Source: Sulfurimonas sp.
GTDB lineage: Bacteria; Campylobacterota; Campylobacteria; Campylobacterales; Sulfurimonadaceae
Length of the DNA stretch: 35,507 nt
Assembly: GCA_013791885.1 (NCBI GenBank)
Contig: VMSZ01000073.1
Location: 1 to 35,507 of the forward strand
Reading direction: 5' to 3'
A program made the translations under genes and the position numbers. Positions 34,094 through 35,507 of the stretch are shown here, piece after piece. A model generated the notes under the pieces. It was not told the DNA's origin. It did not search any database and was given only the letters and a program-made list of their open reading frames with translations. Numbering within the stretch: position 1 is the stretch's first letter; each line of letters starts with the position of its first letter.

Positions 34094-34490
34094 GAATTAT
34101 TTCTTTCTCAAGATTATATAACTCATATCGTATCTGTTTAAAATTTTCACTATATTCTGCATTATAGAGTTTGAACAATTCTTCTAAAACACGAGAAGAC
34201 TCTTCTGCTCTCTTAAAATTAGCACTTAAAATACTGACAATATCTGTTCGGCTAAGCTCACTTTGTATTGTGGGACGCAGTACATCGTGAATACTGTCAC
34301 GATTTTTAAGCAGTTCTTGCGTTTCATCAATGCGGGCTTTGTGTCTGAGTTGTTTGAGTGCGGTTGAGTGCGTTTTGTTATTGTCACGATATCTCATAAT
34401 ATCTTCAACAACACGAATACCCTCTTTGAGGCGGTTAAGATTTGCGTCTATCACCCGAAAAAGTTCAGGTGATAACGTTTCTTTAGTCAT
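34077..34490 (-). CDS. thiD2: ThiD2-family (HMP-P kinase) stand-alone protein
   Basis: 137 residues from ATG 34490 (a longer frame runs to 34511). The N-terminal block LFRVIDANLNRLKEGIRVVE and the following MRYRD, LKQLRHKAR are the pattern of the domain found N-terminal to ThiE in some bacteria, named ThiD2 and shown elsewhere to phosphorylate HMP-P in thiamine synthesis. Here it is not fused to ThiE. The start overlaps the end of the BAX-inhibitor gene by eight bases, implying coupling. Older annotations may call this a thiamine-phosphate pyrophosphorylase. Confidence 0.8.
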   Translation of the reverse strand: MTKETLSPELFRVIDANLNRLKEGIRVVEDIMRYRDNNKTHSTALKQLRHKARIDETQELLKNRDSIHDVLRPTIQSELSRTDIVSILSANFKRAEESSRVLEELFKLYNAEYSENFKQIRYELYNLEKEIILSECK

Positions 34491-35184
34491 CACTGTTACC
34501 AAAAATTCCAAAGAGTTGAAGCAAAGCAGTAAAGATGTTTAAAAAGTCAAGGTAAAGTGCGATTGCACCGTCAATCGGTGTTTCATATGAACCATTCATA
34601 ATATTTTGAGTATCATAAATTACTAAAATACTAAATAACACAACAACTACGCCAGAAATAATAACATGCAATATTGGGTTACCAAGAAAGATGTTTAAAA
34701 TTGAAAAACCGATGATTACAAAAAGAGCAATCATTAAAGGTTTGCCATAACTAGTAAAATCTTTTGTTGTTCTAATAGCATAAAAACTCATAGCACCAAA
34801 TACTACAGAAGTCATTGCAAAAGCATTCCCGATAATAGTTGCCCCTCCACTCATGCCAAGTGTTTTAGCCAAAAGAGGCGCTAGCATTAAACCTGTCATA
34901 AATACAAATCCAAACATAACAGCTAAATTAATACCTGGCTTATGTTTTACAAAGTGTAAACCGATTAGAAGTCCTATTTCTAAGAAAAACAGTGGCCAAA
35001 AGTAAGCATGTATAGTAGCAGCCATAGGAACACCAACATAAGCACCAACAGCACCAGCCATCATAGATGCGGCAAAAAGTTTATAAGTCTCTTTTACAAA
35101 AGAGATAATTTGCGAATCACTACGGCTAGCGCTTTCATAAGCAAAAGAGTTACCTCTTGCATAATCACGATCATAAAGTCCCAT
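34483..35184 (-). CDS. BAX inhibitor-1/YccA-family membrane protein
   Basis: 233 residues with a soluble N-terminus (about 1-25) and seven hydrophobic helices, ending FTALLQLFGIFGNSDD. Conserved motifs GIAL-like (DGAIALYLDFLNIF) and IVYDTQNIM fit the Bax inhibitor-1 family, which forms pH-sensitive leak channels for calcium or modulates membrane proteases (YccA with FtsH). The role here is unknown. GGAGG lies just before the ATG at 35184. Confidence 0.9.
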   Translation of the reverse strand: MGLYDRDYARGNSFAYESASRSDSQIISFVKETYKLFAASMMAGAVGAYVGVPMAATIHAYFWPLFFLEIGLLIGLHFVKHKPGINLAVMFGFVFMTGLMLAPLLAKTLGMSGGATIIGNAFAMTSVVFGAMSFYAIRTTKDFTSYGKPLMIALFVIIGFSILNIFLGNPILHVIISGVVVVLFSILVIYDTQNIMNGSYETPIDGAIALYLDFLNIFTALLQLFGIFGNSDD

Positions 35185-35387
35185 ATTTTTTCCTCCAAAC
35201 GCCCAGAAAGGGCTATTTAATTAATATTTAAAAGAATAATATAGACAAAGAGTTAATAGACAGCAACAATCTATGGAAAGAAACACTTAAATTACTTATA
35301 TAATGTAAGACTACAAAAGCAAGATAAGAAATAGTGATATAAAAATAAACAAATTGTATAAAATATGCAAATTCTTTTTGAATACTC
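35185..35387. other. AT-rich non-coding spacer before rRNA-type promoter
   Basis: About 200 bases with no convincing gene. The last 60, with A/T tracts (about 35341-35385), may act as an UP element for the promoter that follows. A 66-codon frame on the reverse strand (35228-35428) runs through the promoter and is not believable. Confidence 0.5.
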
Positions 35388-35416
35388 TTGACATTGAAAG
35401 ATACTTTGCCTATAAT
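35388..35416 (+). promoter_or_regulatory. full-consensus sigma70 promoter (TTGACA - 17 bp - TATAAT)
   Basis: TTGACA (35388-35393) and TATAAT (35411-35416) both match consensus exactly at the ideal 17-bp spacing. A recognisable -35 is rare in this window, so this is an exceptionally strong promoter. The start would be near 35423, with C-rich sequence after the -10 that resembles a stringent-control discriminator. Confidence 0.85.
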
Positions 35417-35507
35417 TCCCGTCCACAAACACAGAGACCTAAAGTTTAGGCCTAGAGGGACTTCAAGTAGAAGCCGTCGAATATGTTTGAGATCATTGAA
35501 AACTAAG
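35417..35507 (+). ncRNA. probable 5' leader of an rRNA operon, cut by window end
   Basis: The 91 transcribed bases contain two small stems (CCTAAA/TTTAGG at 35439-35451; GACTTC/GAAGCC about 35459-35475) and end in CATTGAAAACTAAG, similar to the sequence that precedes 16S rRNA in many bacteria. No ORF starts here. The promoter strength and this ending point to rrn, but no rRNA base is inside the window. Confidence 0.55.

Overview
The window looks like the replication-origin neighbourhood of a Campylobacterota (epsilonproteobacterial) chromosome, most likely a Sulfurimonas-like sulfur oxidiser. This is an inference from gene content read by eye: dnaA/dnaN, an RNase J with a long basic N-terminal extension, a DUF3373 outer-membrane protein, a Tat-exported sulfide:quinone oxidoreductase, a stand-alone ThiD2, the rluA-family/purB/nrdA neighbourhood near the origin, and AT-rich DNA with TATAAT-type promoters. 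No database search was possible. Coding density is very high and no mobile element, CRISPR array or tRNA was seen.

Layout. 1-2200: 5' part of dnaN, then dnaA, both leftward, with three perfect DnaA boxes upstream of dnaA (putative oriC). 2199-3032: rightward ruvC and ppnP. 7695-3051: a leftward operon purB - 30-codon ORF - nrdA - unknown gene - trxC that joins purine synthesis, ribonucleotide reduction and a possible electron donor. 7797-8708: rightward RluA-family pseudouridine synthase carrying a perfect 16-bp parS inside its coding sequence. 8709-9218: a 510-bp gene-free stretch with a second parS-like site inside a 40-bp palindrome, two perfect DnaA boxes, a second 40-bp palindrome and a hairpin with a T-run. 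11708-9219: leftward operon hisF - PNP-family gene - rlmN - 31-codon membrane peptide. 11841-17098: rightward DUF420 gene, then rsmA-rnj-folE-fliI. 19238-17106: a leftward beta-propeller/alpha-solenoid protein. 22998-19355: leftward DUF3373 porin-like protein, Tat-dependent SQR and a small secreted three-cysteine protein. 24678-23089 and 26287-24668: recJ overlapping pyrG. 26446-30814: GDSL esterase, Kef-type transporter, an unknown gene, pyrE, frr and secG. 30907-34093: znuA-znuC-znuB and a BioC-like methyltransferase. 34077-35184: ThiD2 and a BAX-inhibitor-1 protein. 35388-35507: a full-consensus sigma70 promoter (TTGACA-17-TATAAT) and what looks like an rRNA leader running off the window.

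The most interesting part is 8.47-9.2 kb. There, parS-type partition sites, DnaA boxes and two long palindromes sit together about 6.5 kb from dnaA, which suggests a combined segregation and initiation-control locus. Two very short ORFs, each start/stop-coupled to a housekeeping gene (nrdA, rlmN), are the other strong candidates for undescribed biology.
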